DNA of 64,000 nt, from positions 164,062 through 228,061 of the forward strand of contig CAZLJE010000002.1 of assembly GCA_964559835.1 (NCBI GenBank), read 5' to 3'. Numbering within the stretch: the first letter of the stretch is position 1; every line of letters begins with the position of its first letter. The position numbers were made by a program, and so were the translations under genes. The notes beneath the pieces are model-generated. The model made no database searches. It was not told the origin of the DNA and saw nothing but the letters and a program-made list of their open reading frames with translations. This stretch comes from DAISJI01 sp964559835. GTDB taxonomy: Bacteria; Acidobacteriota; Terriglobia; Terriglobales; Acidobacteriaceae. This document shows, one piece after another, positions 1 to 9,015 of this stretch.

Positions 1-2323
1 GGGGCGCGTAATGGCCGTTGTTGAACACGCCGACCGCCGCCATGTATTGCACCAGCAGCGTCCCGCCGTTGTTCACGTAATCCAGCAGCCGGTGGTTGAA
101 CTCGCGAATGTCGTTCCGAACGTCGTACGCGCGAATGCCGACCACGATGGTGTGGAAGCGGCTGAGATCGCCCGACGCCAGCTCCGCCGGCGTGATCATG
201 TGCAGGTTGACGCCGAGTTGCTGGAGCACCGCGGGAATGTCATCTCCGGCGCCCATGATGTAGCCGACCTGCATTTCCTTAGGAACATTCACGTCCACGG
301 CGCTGATGCGCTGCCGCGCCGGGCGGTAGTAATAGAACTCGCCGATGTCGTGGCGGCCAATCGTAATGAAGCCCTCGGTGTAGCTCTTGCCGTCGTACTC
401 GGCGGCGGCGGCGAGGTCGTACGCGCCTTCCTTCAACGGCGGCGGCGTGACGGTGAAACGGAAACCCTTGAATTCACCCTCTCCCGCGAATTGCGCTGGC
501 TGGGACGCAGGCGTGACGCGCCATCCCGCCGGAACCTGCAATTTGACGTTCGCCTGCGCGGCGCCGGCGACGTTGCTGCGCACGCCGACAACGATCTGCG
601 CCGGGCCGTTCGTGTGCGTCGAGACCACCTGCACTGCAGGCTGCAAAGAGACGGACAACGGCGGAGCGACGGCCAGCGGGCGCTGCGTCTGGCCGTAGGT
701 CGGATCTACGTGCTTCGTCTGCACGACGGATTCGATCTCGCCTTCGCTATCACCCGCGACATACGTTGCGCGCGCGTGCAGCGGCCATGGCGGAAGGGGC
801 AGCGTCGCGTACTGCGGCTGGTCGACCTTGTATACGGCCTCCTGCTGGTCATCGCGGTGCCAGTACGGCCGCGTGTACTGCGCGTCCGCGGGAACCGTGA
901 CACGGAACTGCGCGGTGGCTGCCTGGTTGGTCTCCAGCTTCGATCCGTCGCTCTTGATCTTTTCAATCTTCCATCCAGCGGGCGCGACGAGTTCGATGTT
1001 GCGCACCTCGATCGGCTGCTTGCTGCGGTTGTAGAACCGCGCCGTCGCGGTAAAGGTCTGCCCTGGAACCGCCAGTTGAATCGTCTCTTCCTGGCGGAAG
1101 AAACCGAAACCAACCTGCGGATTCGGAGAATCCACGGATGCAAGCAGGGTGGCGCCCAGTGCAAGATTCACCGCGTCCGCGAACTGTTTTTCCTTCTCGC
1201 GAAGTTCGCCGAGTACTTCGGCCTTCGCAGCGGGAGCGATCGTCAGCGGCTCGAGTTGGCGGGCTGCATCGCGCACCTGCTTCAATGCCGCGATGAGCAT
1301 CGCCGCAATGGTGGAACCGTCGTTCAGATGAAACTCGGCCGCGGCTTGCTCCGCCAGTTTGTCGGCGCGATCCAACGCCGGCCGCAAAAACGGCGCTTTG
1401 GATTCGTCGCTTCCGAGGCGCGCGGCGAGCCCGGGCAGCGTTTCGTCGATGCCGCCGAAGAAATCGGTTTCATTCGGCCGCGGACCGATCGTCGATTCCG
1501 CCAGCTTGTAAGTGCGGAAGATATCGCCCGGCGCGACATAGAATCCGCCGACGCCCTGCGACGACTGGTACTTCAATCCCTCGGTCGAAAACTGAGCGTA
1601 GGACATGCCGAGTACGGGCGAGTAGTCGCCGACGTCCAGCTTGAGGGTTGCCTCGTTCTGCGGCGTGTTGCCGATGTACAGCTTTTTCGCCTGCCACGGC
1701 AGGAGTCCTTCGCGAATCTGCTCGGGAAAACGATTGGGATCGGCGGCAGCCTTGAATGCTTCGCGTGAGAGGATGCCGGCAGCCTGGTGATTACCGTGGC
1801 CGTCGCGAGCGCTGCCGTCGAAACGCGAAACGATCACGTCCGGGCGGAAGGTGCGGATCTCGCGCACAATGTCGGCGAGCGCCGTGTCGTGTCCGCCCCA
1901 TTTCTGGAAGCTCTCGTCAGCGGTCTTGGAGAAACCGAAGTCCACGACGCGCGTGAAGCGCTGCTCGACGCCGTAGAAGCGGTCGGCTTCCATCAGTTCG
2001 AGCGTGCGGAGGACTCCGAGTTCGTCGAATAGTTCCGAGCCGAACTTGTTCTGGCCGCCTTCACCGCGGTTGAGCGTCTGCATGATCGTGCGAACGCCAC
2101 GCCCGCGCGCCTCGTAGACGAGCATGGAGCCATCGTCGTCGTCGGGATGCGCGGTGGTGTGCAGCAGGCGGGCGGTGGTGCGCAACCGCGGCAGCACCTG
2201 CGCCAGCCCGGAGGAACCGAGGTCCTGCGGCGGAATGTCCTGGGCAAATGCCGCGCCACAAACCAGCGCGACCACAAAGAAGGCAACAAGGCACACCGCG
2301 AACTTCCGGATTCGACGCTCCAT
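1..2323 (-). CDS. Secreted PIG-L family deacetylase (C-terminus outside window)
   Basis: Predicted zinc-dependent deacetylase of the PIG-L/LmbE type, acting on N-acetyl-sugar or related substrates outside the cytoplasm. The start is the ATG at 2323-2321, preceded by AGGAG. Residues 1-27 form a signal peptide ending CGAAFA. The zinc motif HTTAHPDDDDG lies near residues 55-65 (family AHPDD) and the second His motif DGHGNHQAAG near 174-183. The 774 codons visible exceed the ~230-residue catalytic domain; the remainder reads as beta-rich domains (NEW3-like plus a C-terminal Rossmann-like part). The stop codon is not in the window. A 585-codon plus-strand frame over this gene is only its antisense shadow. 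Substrate unknown. Confidence 0.9.
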   Translation of the reverse strand, partial: MERRIRKFAVCLVAFFVVALVCGAAFAQDIPPQDLGSSGLAQVLPRLRTTARLLHTTAHPDDDDGSMLVYEARGRGVRTIMQTLNRGEGGQNKFGSELFDELGVLRTLELMEADRFYGVEQRFTRVVDFGFSKTADESFQKWGGHDTALADIVREIRTFRPDVIVSRFDGSARDGHGNHQAAGILSREAFKAAADPNRFPEQIREGLLPWQAKKLYIGNTPQNEATLKLDVGDYSPVLGMSYAQFSTEGLKYQSSQGVGGFYVAPGDIFRTYKLAESTIGPRPNETDFFGGIDETLPGLAARLGSDESKAPFLRPALDRADKLAEQAAAEFHLNDGSTIAAMLIAALKQVRDAARQLEPLTIAPAAKAEVLGELREKEKQFADAVNLALGATLLASVDSPNPQVGFGFFRQEETIQLAVPGQTFTATARFYNRSKQPIEVRNIELVAPAGWKIEKIKSDGSKLETNQAATAQFRVTVPADAQYTRPYWHRDDQQEAVYKVDQPQYATLPLPPWPLHARATYVAGDSEGEIESVVQTKHVDPTYGQTQRPLAVAPPLSVSLQPAVQVVSTHTNGPAQIVVGVRSNVAGAAQANVKLQVPAGWRVTPASQPAQFAGEGEFKGFRFTVTPPPLKEGAYDLAAAAEYDGKSYTEGFITIGRHDIGEFYYYRPARQRISAVDVNVPKEMQVGYIMGAGDDIPAVLQQLGVNLHMITPAELASGDLSRFHTIVVGIRAYDVRNDIREFNHRLLDYVNNGGTLLVQYMAAVGVFNNGHYAP

Positions 2324-2388
2324 CCTCACTCCTGGTGAACTGAGAAGTATAAAGAAGATGAGCTTCGGCAGGGGAAAGTCGCGGAAAC

Positions 2389-2498
2389 TGGCTCATGGCA
2401 CATGGCTCAGGGCGCCATGCTCAAGGCACGAGCCAGTCATAAGTTCATCGACGAAATCATGCAAGAGCCATGCGCCTTGCGCCATCCGCCATGCGCCG
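2389..2498. repeat. Two-armed heptad array
   Basis: The left arm, 2389-2430, reads TGGCTCA TGGCACA TGGCTCA GGGCGCC ATGCTCA AGGCACG with an exact 7-nt period. The right arm, 2464-2498, reads AGAGCCA TGCGCCT TGCGCCA TCCGCCA TGCGCCG, roughly the reverse complement of the left unit. It fills the gap between the PIG-L start and the stop of the anti-sigma gene and ends 2 nt before that stop. Confidence 0.8.
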
Positions 2499-2500
2499 GG

Positions 2501-4120
2501 TCATCTCGGCGTCCAGGTGCGCCCGGCGTCCTCCGTGACCCAGGTCCTGTTGGACGCGGTGGTCACGTACCCGGTGCTCTGGGTGGGGAAACTAACGCTG
2601 GTGATCGCGTCGGACACCCACATGCCTTCCATGCCCACTTTCACGCGCGACCAGGTGCGGCCCGAGTCGGTGCTGTGGAAGAGCGCGCCTGCGGTACCGC
2701 CGGCCCACAGATCTCCGTTGTTCGACGAAATCGACCGGAATGTCACTCCGGGATCGATGTCGACCTTCCCCCACGTGACGCCGTCGGCAGAACGCTCGAC
2801 CGCACCGTCCGACGAAACGCGCCAACGTGTGGAAGAGGCCGGAGTCCGCTTCTTTGACAGCGCTCCCACCACACCGCCGGCAGCGCCTGCGCGCATCCGG
2901 CCAACAACAGGCGCTTCTTCTGCCGTGACGCTCACGGTCTCTGCGGCGGCACTCGGATGGAGCGTCATGTTCTGCGCCACCATGCCGTTCACATCCAGAT
3001 CGTTCGTCTTCGTCGTTTGCATTCCCGCTGCAGTAACCTCGACGGAGTACACACCGGGCGTGACTGCAGGAAATCGGTACGCGCCCATCGCATCCGTTCG
3101 CACCGACTCGGAGGTATTCGTCTTCGTGTTCGTGATCGTGACCAGCGCATCGGGAACCACAGCGCCGCTCGGGTCGGTAACGCGGCCGGAGATCACGCCA
3201 GCGGCCGGGCGCATTGTCTTGGCCACTTCCTTGCGCGCTGTAGGAGGAGGCGGTGGCGGTGGAGCGGGAGCCATTTGAGCTTGATCACGCGCCATCTGCG
3301 ATTGGGGAGCTGCCCCGGGCACCTGAGCCGGCCCGGCCTGTGCCATTTGCGACTGCGGCTCGCTCGACTGGTAGTGGTTCTGGACGGTATTTGCCGCCGT
3401 ATTCGCTGCCGTTCCTGCCTGCCCGCCGACGAGAGCGCCCTGTGCGATTCCGGCGTCGGCGAGAGCGGAGTCCTTACGTCCTGGCGCCTCTTGCTTCGTC
3501 GCCAGCCCATCGAGCGACTTGGATTTTGATTCCTCGAGGGGCTTCGCCAGGTCGCGGGTCATTGACGGCGCGACGGGCGCAGGTGTACCGGCAGCGAACT
3601 TGTCGTGTTCGTCCGCCTGAGAAAGTTGCGCGTGTGACTTCGGCTGATGTATCGCCACTGCCGGTTCGTTACGCTTCGATCCCAGCCGATCTGCCTTGCT
3701 GCCCGTCGCCGCATTGGATTGCACTTCCTGAGAACTCGTTCCAGCCTCGGGAGCCTTCACGGTCGATGTGGTTGGCTGTGGCGCAATCGCGACATCGTAC
3801 CCCTGTCGCTTTTCCAACAGCACCGACACCGCCGCTCCGACTACGATGACCGTCGCCGCAACCGCCGTCCAGCGCAGCACCGGCCACCGAAACCAGGACT
3901 TCGCGGGCGCCGCCACCTCCGCCGGTTCCCGCTGTTCCGGCGCGGCCAGAGACACGAGGTCGCGGCAAGCCGGACACGCCGACAGATGCAGGAGCACACG
4001 TTCGCGCTCTTGCCCGGCGAGGGCCTGCTCGGCGAACGCGGTCAGCAGGTCGGCATCGGGATGTTCGCCCGCCGTCTGCGCTTGCATGCGCCTCCGCACG
4101 GATTCAGGGATCTGGCTCAC
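2501..4120 (-). CDS. Anti-sigma factor: zinc finger, TM helix, carboxypeptidase-regulatory and BNR domains
   Basis: Likely membrane anti-sigma factor for the ECF sigma factor encoded just upstream. The N-terminus carries a putative zinc finger (H20, H45, C49, C52: H-X3-C-X2-C core) and one membrane helix at about 79-102. A low-complexity linker follows. A carboxypeptidase-regulatory-like beta domain lies near 308-395 (SGRVTDPSGAVVPDALV), and a YCF48/BNR-like repeat region near 430-539 contains HSTDSGRTW and VTEDAGRTW Asp-box-like motifs. The start is GTG at 4120, overlapping the sigma stop as GTGA, so the pair is translationally coupled. The fused periplasmic sensor part is unusual. Function is inferred from domains and position. 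Confidence 0.82.
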   Translation of the reverse strand: MSQIPESVRRRMQAQTAGEHPDADLLTAFAEQALAGQERERVLLHLSACPACRDLVSLAAPEQREPAEVAAPAKSWFRWPVLRWTAVAATVIVVGAAVSVLLEKRQGYDVAIAPQPTTSTVKAPEAGTSSQEVQSNAATGSKADRLGSKRNEPAVAIHQPKSHAQLSQADEHDKFAAGTPAPVAPSMTRDLAKPLEESKSKSLDGLATKQEAPGRKDSALADAGIAQGALVGGQAGTAANTAANTVQNHYQSSEPQSQMAQAGPAQVPGAAPQSQMARDQAQMAPAPPPPPPPTARKEVAKTMRPAAGVISGRVTDPSGAVVPDALVTITNTKTNTSESVRTDAMGAYRFPAVTPGVYSVEVTAAGMQTTKTNDLDVNGMVAQNMTLHPSAAAETVSVTAEEAPVVGRMRAGAAGGVVGALSKKRTPASSTRWRVSSDGAVERSADGVTWGKVDIDPGVTFRSISSNNGDLWAGGTAGALFHSTDSGRTWSRVKVGMEGMWVSDAITSVSFPTQSTGYVTTASNRTWVTEDAGRTWTPR

Positions 4121-5022
4121 TGCTTTCGTCCTTTACTCAAGAACGGCGCACTTGTCGTATCTTGCGCCAATCGCGCGCGAACATCCACTCGCAGGTCGCG
4201 GACATCGGCATCGAGCGCCTCCTGCGCCTGGCGGCGGCTCATACCCTGCCCGACCAATTCCTCCGTGATCTTCTTGCGTAGCGTCGCCGTCAACTTTTCG
4301 ACCTTGCGACTGATGGTCGACTCATGGACTCCCAGCGTGCGCGCGACCTCCGCCAGGGTCCTTCCGTCGAGAAAATAAGACGCGAGTATGTACCGCTCTT
4401 CCCCGCCCAGTGATGCCAACGCGGCATCCGTCGCTGCGTCGAGCCGCGGATCGGCAACTGGCGGAGGATCGTCGGCGACAGCCGCGAACTGCGCCCCGTC
4501 CTCTTCATGCTCCTCGAGACTGACTGTCCCCTTCTGCGAGCGGTAGCGATTTACGAATTCCTGCGCCAGCACAGTCCGCAGCCAGCCCTCGAGCGAGCCA
4601 CGTCCGTAGTAAGAAGAGAGCTTCGAGACTCTTTCGCCTTCACGGGTCTTCGTGCCGTACAGGTCGGCATAGAGAGAATCCGCCAGCTCGCGGCCGGTGG
4701 CCTCATCCCTCGTGATAGCACGGGCGGCATCGAACAGCCGCTCGCGATACCGGGTCAGGAATTCTTCCCAGGCTTTTTCCGATCCCGCCGCGCAGGCACG
4801 CGCCAGCGCCAGTTCCTCGACGCGCAAGGTCGCCAGGAGTTCCGCGACCTGCTGAGCATCGCCTTCCGGCAGATACTTGCGGGCGACCTGCTCGAGCGCG
4901 GCAATGAAATCGGCGTGCGGCAGTCCGTACTTTTCGGCCGCACTGCGCGCGTAGAGTTCGGCGGCGAGTGACTCCACTCCCGCGAGGATCGCGCGCGGCC
5001 CCGATGCCTGTGTCCCACCCAT
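4117..5022 (-). CDS. ECF-type RNA polymerase sigma factor
   Basis: Sigma-70 family regulator of about 301 residues. Region 2-like helices run from about residue 100 (EEFLTRYRERLFDAAR, then GSLEGWLRTVLAQEFVNRYR). The region 4 helix-turn-helix is GRTLAEVARTLGVHESTISRKVEKL near 235-260. The frame is open to 5157, but that start would overlap the divergent gene beginning at 5156. The ATG at 5022 (MGGTQASG) is therefore preferred, although its ribosome site is weak. The N-terminal ~90 residues are longer than in standard ECF factors. Its stop overlaps the anti-sigma GTG start. Confidence 0.85.
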   Translation of the reverse strand: MGGTQASGPRAILAGVESLAAELYARSAAEKYGLPHADFIAALEQVARKYLPEGDAQQVAELLATLRVEELALARACAAGSEKAWEEFLTRYRERLFDAARAITRDEATGRELADSLYADLYGTKTREGERVSKLSSYYGRGSLEGWLRTVLAQEFVNRYRSQKGTVSLEEHEEDGAQFAAVADDPPPVADPRLDAATDAALASLGGEERYILASYFLDGRTLAEVARTLGVHESTISRKVEKLTATLRKKITEELVGQGMSRRQAQEALDADVRDLRVDVRARLAQDTTSAPFLSKGRKQ

Positions 5023-5155
5023 GCTCAAGACGGGCGAATCGTACCAGATTGCGAAGCCGCTCGCCGCCGGAGATTTTTTCTGCAAGCCCACGCTGCACTC
5101 GCGTTCTTTCCTCGGGAGCGATGGATGATCCGCTCCCCTCGGAAGGAGAACGCCC

Positions 5156-6262
5156 ATGTCGCGTAAGCTTGCAGGCCTTTTTCTACTCTGCGTGACGCCG
5201 TTGCTGGCCGTCGCCGGCGAAGTCTCGCGTTACAAGGTACTCGCGCCTATCAGCCAGGGACGCCTGACCGTGTTCCCGGTCGTCGCAGCCAGTGCGCGCG
5301 ATGCCTCGTGGTTCCTCACTCTCGACGAGGGCGTCCGCTCGGGTGAAGTCGTCGTCACCGAGGCCGGGCAGCTCCCGATGATGATCCGCCGACCGCAGAT
5401 GCGTCCGCCGGTGCGTGGGCCGCAGGTCAACAACCTGGTGCTGCTGAACAATTCCGATCGCCCGCTCCTTCTACTGGCAGGCGAGATCGTCACCGGCGGT
5501 AAGCAGGACCGCGTTATCGCCAAGGACCGAATTGTCATGCCGCACAGCGACCCGATCGACCTCAACGTATTCTGCGTCGAGCCCGGGCGTTGGACCGGCG
5601 CCAGCAACGAATTCGTCAGCATGGGCGCACAGATGGCACAGCCCAAAGTGCGCAAAGAAGCCATGGCAGATAAAGACCAGCAGAAAGTCTGGGAATCGGT
5701 GCGTTCCAGCAACGCCGAAACCGTCGAGGTCGTGGCCGCCGCGCCGGCGATCAATACCAGTTCATCGAGCGTGAGTGCAACCGTTGCCCCGAGCGGTTTA
5801 CCGGCGGCCTTGGGTGGCACGACGTCATACGCAAAGGTCATGAGCAATAAGTCCGTGCAGCACGAGGTAGACAAAATCGCCGAGCCGATCACGCGCGAGT
5901 ACAAAAGCCTGATGGCGGAATTGCGCGCCAAGAACGCCGTCGGAGTGGTCGCGGCCGTTAATGGGCAGATCGTTTGGGCCGACATCTTCGCCAGCCCGCA
6001 GTTGCTCGAACGCTACTGGCCCAAGCTGGTGCGCTCCTACGCCGCGGAGGCGATGACCGTGCGCGCAGCTTACGGCAAGACAGACGTTTCGGCGGCGCAG
6101 GCGTTCGTGGACGCGCTCGACGGAAAACGCGAAGTATCCGAGACCGAACCCGGCGTGTTCCGCCAGAGCGAGATCACCGGCGACGGGTATCGAGTCTTCG
6201 AACTCACCTCGCTGCTGCCGAAGACCGGCTTCGAGGTGCACATCGCGAAGATGGTGCAGTGA
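5156..6262 (+). CDS. ARPP-1 (DUF6569) family secreted protein
   Basis: Secreted protein of 368 residues with signal peptide 1-21 (MSRKLAGLFLLCVTPLLAVAG). The mature part matches, from memory, the ARPP-1/DUF6569 domain: NNLVLLNNSDRPLLLLAGE, then GGKQDRVIAKD and a central segment including VPFCVEPGRW-like VFCVEPGRW. The biochemical role of this family is unknown. The start is supported by GGAGA 9 nt upstream. It is divergent from the sigma/anti-sigma pair with a short shared promoter region, so it is a plausible target of that sigma factor; this is inference. Confidence 0.8.
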   Translation: MSRKLAGLFLLCVTPLLAVAGEVSRYKVLAPISQGRLTVFPVVAASARDASWFLTLDEGVRSGEVVVTEAGQLPMMIRRPQMRPPVRGPQVNNLVLLNNSDRPLLLLAGEIVTGGKQDRVIAKDRIVMPHSDPIDLNVFCVEPGRWTGASNEFVSMGAQMAQPKVRKEAMADKDQQKVWESVRSSNAETVEVVAAAPAINTSSSSVSATVAPSGLPAALGGTTSYAKVMSNKSVQHEVDKIAEPITREYKSLMAELRAKNAVGVVAAVNGQIVWADIFASPQLLERYWPKLVRSYAAEAMTVRAAYGKTDVSAAQAFVDALDGKREVSETEPGVFRQSEITGDGYRVFELTSLLPKTGFEVHIAKMVQ

Positions 6263-6268
6263 AAAGGC

Positions 6269-6348
6269 AGTTGTAAGTTACAAGTTGTAAGTTCGAAGCT
6301 CGGCAGTCCGATCTGCAACTTGCAACTTACAACTTTCAACTTACAACT
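6269..6348. repeat. Two-armed heptad array, AGTTGTA family
   Basis: The left arm, 6269-6303, reads AGTTGTA AGTTACA AGTTGTA AGTTCGA AGCTCGG. The right arm, 6314-6348, has five units TGCAACT TGCAACT TACAACT TTCAACT TACAACT, the reverse complement of the left unit. The period is exactly 7 nt. It begins 7 nt after the ARPP-1 stop. The same heptamer recurs at 9954-10022. Confidence 0.9.
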
Positions 6349-6404
6349 GCTTTCCAGCGCATCTTTTTCCAGCTCCCGACCTCTAATCTCGTCAGGAGGC
6401 GATC

Positions 6405-6731
6405 ATGTCGGATTTGGCGAGCAAAACCTGCGTTCCCTGCCGTGGAGGCGTGCCTGCGCTGAAAGGCGCGGAACTGGAAAATTTGAAGAAGCAATTGCCT
6501 GGATGGGAGGTCGTCAGCGAGCATCATCTTCATCGCCGTTTCGACTTCCCCGACTTCGTCCAGGCGCTCGCCTTCGTGAACAAAGTCGGAGAACTCGCCG
6601 AGCAGCAGGGGCACCACCCGGACATCCTGCTGACCTGGGGCAAAGTCGAGATCACTATCTGGACGCACAAGGTGGACGGTTTGACGGAGAGCGACTTCAT
6701 CCTCGCCGCGAAGATCGACCAGTTGCGCTAG
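6405..6731 (+). CDS. 4a-hydroxytetrahydrobiopterin dehydratase (PCD/DCoH)
   Basis: Pterin-4a-carbinolamine dehydratase, which recycles the pterin cofactor of aromatic amino-acid hydroxylases. Its 108 residues equal the family length. The active-site signature is seen as F-DF--ALAFVNKVGELAEQQGHHPDI followed by W-KVEI-IWTHKVDGLTE-D. AGGAGG lies 6 nt before the ATG. It stands alone between two heptad arrays with no pterin or phenylalanine genes nearby. Confidence 0.93.
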   Translation: MSDLASKTCVPCRGGVPALKGAELENLKKQLPGWEVVSEHHLHRRFDFPDFVQALAFVNKVGELAEQQGHHPDILLTWGKVEITIWTHKVDGLTESDFILAAKIDQLR

Positions 6732-6733
6732 AA

Positions 6734-6819
6734 CGTATTCCGTATTCCGTATTCAGTATTCCGACCGAAGACTTCATCCGGCAGACCTGCATACTAAATA
6801 CGAAATACGGAATACGTGT
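6734..6819. repeat. Two-armed heptad array, CGTATTC family
   Basis: The left arm, 6734-6761, is CGTATTC CGTATTC CGTATTC AGTATTC. The right arm, 6792-6819, is TACTAAA TACGAAA TACGGAA TACGTGT, the inverted unit. It lies between two convergent genes and abuts the stop codon of the LON-domain gene. The unit is the same as at 20674-20756. Confidence 0.88.
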
Positions 6820-7425
6820 TTACACGTGCCCGTTCCCACCGGCCTTGCGCCGGGCCTTCACCGCGCGCCGCAAGCCGGGCAGGACTTTTTCGTAGTACTC
6901 GATCAACGCCGTCATTCGCTCCGGCTCCGAGCGCGACGCGAGCAGCTTCTGTTTCATGTCGAGGTCGAACGGCATGGCCGCCGCGATCGTCAGGGTTAGC
7001 TGCTTGTCGTCCGCGTCCGGCAGTTCGGGGTTGGCGCCCATCAGTTCCAGCATCTCCCGTTGCATCTCCAGCAGTCGGGCGACGTCCGCTTCCGGGGGCC
7101 GCTCCGGCTCATCGACGATGTACAGCACCTCCGCGCGCAGGTAGGTCTTGGCCATGTCGACCTGCATGATCTCGAAGCGCTTGCGGCCTTCCGTGACGAT
7201 GTCCATGCGGCCGTCTTCGTATTGCTTGGCAACGGCGACGATCTCCGCCGTACACCCCACCTGCTCGATGCCGTTTTCCCGTGCCCGCACCACGCCGAAC
7301 GGCTCGCGGACGTCGAGCAAGTCGCGGATCATCTCCTTGTACCGCGGCTCGAAGATGTGCAGCGGCAGGGGCGCATCGGGGAACAACACCACGTCGAGCG
7401 GAAACAGGGCCAGCAATTTGCTCAC
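6820..7425 (-). CDS. LON N-terminal (substrate-binding) domain protein
   Basis: Stand-alone LON substrate-binding domain protein of 201 residues, beginning MSKLLALFPLDVVLFPDAPLPLHIFEPRY, with the typical LPLHIFEPRY motif. It lacks the AAA+ ATPase and the Ser-Lys protease of full Lon, so it is not a protease by itself. Such proteins are presumed to bind unfolded protein or act as adaptors, but the role is unproven. Its stop codon borders the heptad array at 6734-6819. Confidence 0.9.
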   Translation of the reverse strand: MSKLLALFPLDVVLFPDAPLPLHIFEPRYKEMIRDLLDVREPFGVVRARENGIEQVGCTAEIVAVAKQYEDGRMDIVTEGRKRFEIMQVDMAKTYLRAEVLYIVDEPERPPEADVARLLEMQREMLELMGANPELPDADDKQLTLTIAAAMPFDLDMKQKLLASRSEPERMTALIEYYEKVLPGLRRAVKARRKAGGNGHV

Positions 7426-7503
7426 GCGGAAATTGTAACGCGCCCAATCGCAGGCATTTTGTTAGTAAGGCGTTTCTTCGCTTCCGCGTAGTACGATGAA
7501 CGA

Positions 7504-7541
7504 AAGGGCGTTTGACCTGCGCCCTACGCCCTAAGCCCTCG
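7504..7541. repeat. Short heptad array, GCCCTAC family
   Basis: After one inverted copy (AGGGCGT, 7505-7511) come CTGCGCC CTACGCC CTAAGCC with 7-nt spacing, ending directly at the start codon of the radical SAM gene at 7542. The heptamer is the complement of the array at 55944-55978. Confidence 0.65.
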
Positions 7542-8936
7542 ATGCGCGTTCTCCTCATCTCGACCTACGAACTCGGACGGCAGCCATTCGGGCTCGCTTC
7601 GCCCGCCGCATGGCTCCGTCGCGCCGGCTTTCAGGTCGAGTGCGCCGACACGACACAGCACAAGCTCAGCGAATCGGCCGTCATGTGCGCCGACGTCGTG
7701 GGCTTCTACCTCCCGATGCACACGGCCACGCGCATCTCGCTCCCGCTGATCTCGCGCGTACGGGAGATCCATCCCTCGGCCCGGATCGCGGCGTACGGAC
7801 TATACGCACCATTGAATGAAACGCTGCTGCGATCGCTCGGCGCCGATTTCGTGGTCGGTGGAGAATTTGAGAGCGCGCTGGTGGATTTCGTGGGCTCGGT
7901 CAGCAGTAGTCAGCCTGCTGCTTCGGCGGCCGTGCGCCTCGACAAACTCGAGTTTCTCCTGCCCGAACGCACGTCGCTCCCGCCGCTGCGCCAGTACGCA
8001 CGGCTCGCCATGCCCGACGGCCACGAGCGCACCTGCGGATACACCGAGGCGTCGCGCGGCTGCAAGCACCTGTGCCGCCACTGCCCCATCGTGCCGGTTT
8101 ACGGAGGCAAGTTCCGCGTTGTGCAGCCGGAGATCGTGCTGGCCGATATCCGCCAGCAGGTCGCGGCTGGCGCCGAACACATCACCTTCGGCGATCCCGA
8201 TTTCTTCAACGGCCCAACGCACGCGCTGGCCATCGTACGTGCCCTACACCAGGAATTCCCGCACGTCAGCTATGACGTGACCATCAAAGTCGAGCACCTG
8301 CTGAAGCACGCCGACGCGCTCCCGGTATTACGGGACACAGGTTGCGCGTTCGTCACCAGCGCGGTCGAGTCGGTCGATGATCGTGTGCTCACTCTGCTGC
8401 GCAAGGGCCACACGCGCGCCGATTTTCTCTGCGTGGTCGACACGTTCCGTAACGTCGGCCTGACGCTCGCGCCCACGTTCGTTGCCTTCATGCCGCAAAC
8501 GACTCTGGACGGCTACCTCGACCTGCTGGACACCATCGACAGGCTCGGCCTGGTGGAGAACGTCGCGCCGGTGCAGTGGAGCTTGCGCTTGCTGATCACC
8601 TCCGGTTCGCCTCTGGCCGAGCTTCCGGAATTCCGCGAACACATCCGGGGATTCGACGAAGCCGCGCTCTGTTATCGGTGGGCACATCCCGACCCGCGCG
8701 TTGACCGGCTGCAGCAAGCCATCGACAAGCGCGTGCAGTACATGATGAAGGAGCAATTCAGCCGCCGGCAGATCTTCGAGAACGTCCGCGCACTCGCGTC
8801 AAATGCTGCGAGCGACAATCTCGATCTCCCTCTGCCCGATGCTCCCGCTATCGCCGCACGCGCCACTATCCCTTATCTGACTGAGCCCTGGTACTGTTGA
8901 GCGGAACCCACCACGGGACAGTTGGTCCCGTTCTAA
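7542..8936 (+). CDS. CUAEP-tail B12-binding-type radical SAM selenoprotein
   Basis: Radical SAM protein of 464 residues if the in-frame TGA at 8898-8900 is read as selenocysteine (U453). An N-terminal cobalamin-binding-like domain (MRVLLISTYELGRQPFG) precedes the radical SAM cluster motif CKHLCRHC near residue 173. The frame before the TGA ends TEPWYC. After it the frame continues A-E-P and eight more residues to TAA at 8934-8936, giving C-U-A-E-P. That matches the family known from memory as CUAEP/CCAEP-tail radical SAM (seleno)protein. A SECIS-like hairpin begins 12 nt after the TGA. The start at 7542 is chosen because the frame upstream is a repeat array. The substrate of the family is unknown. 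No sel genes are in the window. Confidence 0.85.
8898..8931 (+). promoter_or_regulatory. UGA selenocysteine codon with bacterial SECIS-like hairpin
   Basis: The TGA at 8898-8900 is followed after 12 nt by a 7-bp stem, ACGGGAC (8913-8919) paired with GTCCCGT (8925-8931). The 5-nt loop is AGTTG and contains GU. Spacing and the GU-bearing apical loop resemble the fdhF-type SECIS that recruits SelB. The hairpin overlaps the coding tail. Confidence 0.75.
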
Positions 8937-8957
8937 TCACATAAGAATCCACAAAGT

Positions 8958-8986
8958 GAAACTTTTGCCGGGGCTTGGTATCTAGA
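8958..8986 (+). promoter_or_regulatory. Candidate ECF-type promoter for msrPQ
   Basis: GAAACTT (8958-8964), then 16 nt, then TCTAGA (8981-8986), resembling GGAACTT/TCTGA promoters of ECF sigma factors. It is 30 nt upstream of the msrP start. This is a pattern match only. Confidence 0.3.
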
Positions 8987-9015
8987 ATAGTAGCCACAAA
9001 GGTGGGGTGTCTTCC

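Noticed and set aside
11..1768. 585-codon plus-strand open frame
   Set aside because: It is antisense to the PIG-L deacetylase, has no family resemblance, and its Arg/Val-rich composition is typical of a shadow frame in GC-rich DNA.
6269..6348. Possible CRISPR array
   Set aside because: Units are 7 nt without spacers, and the second arm is inverted; no cas genes are present.
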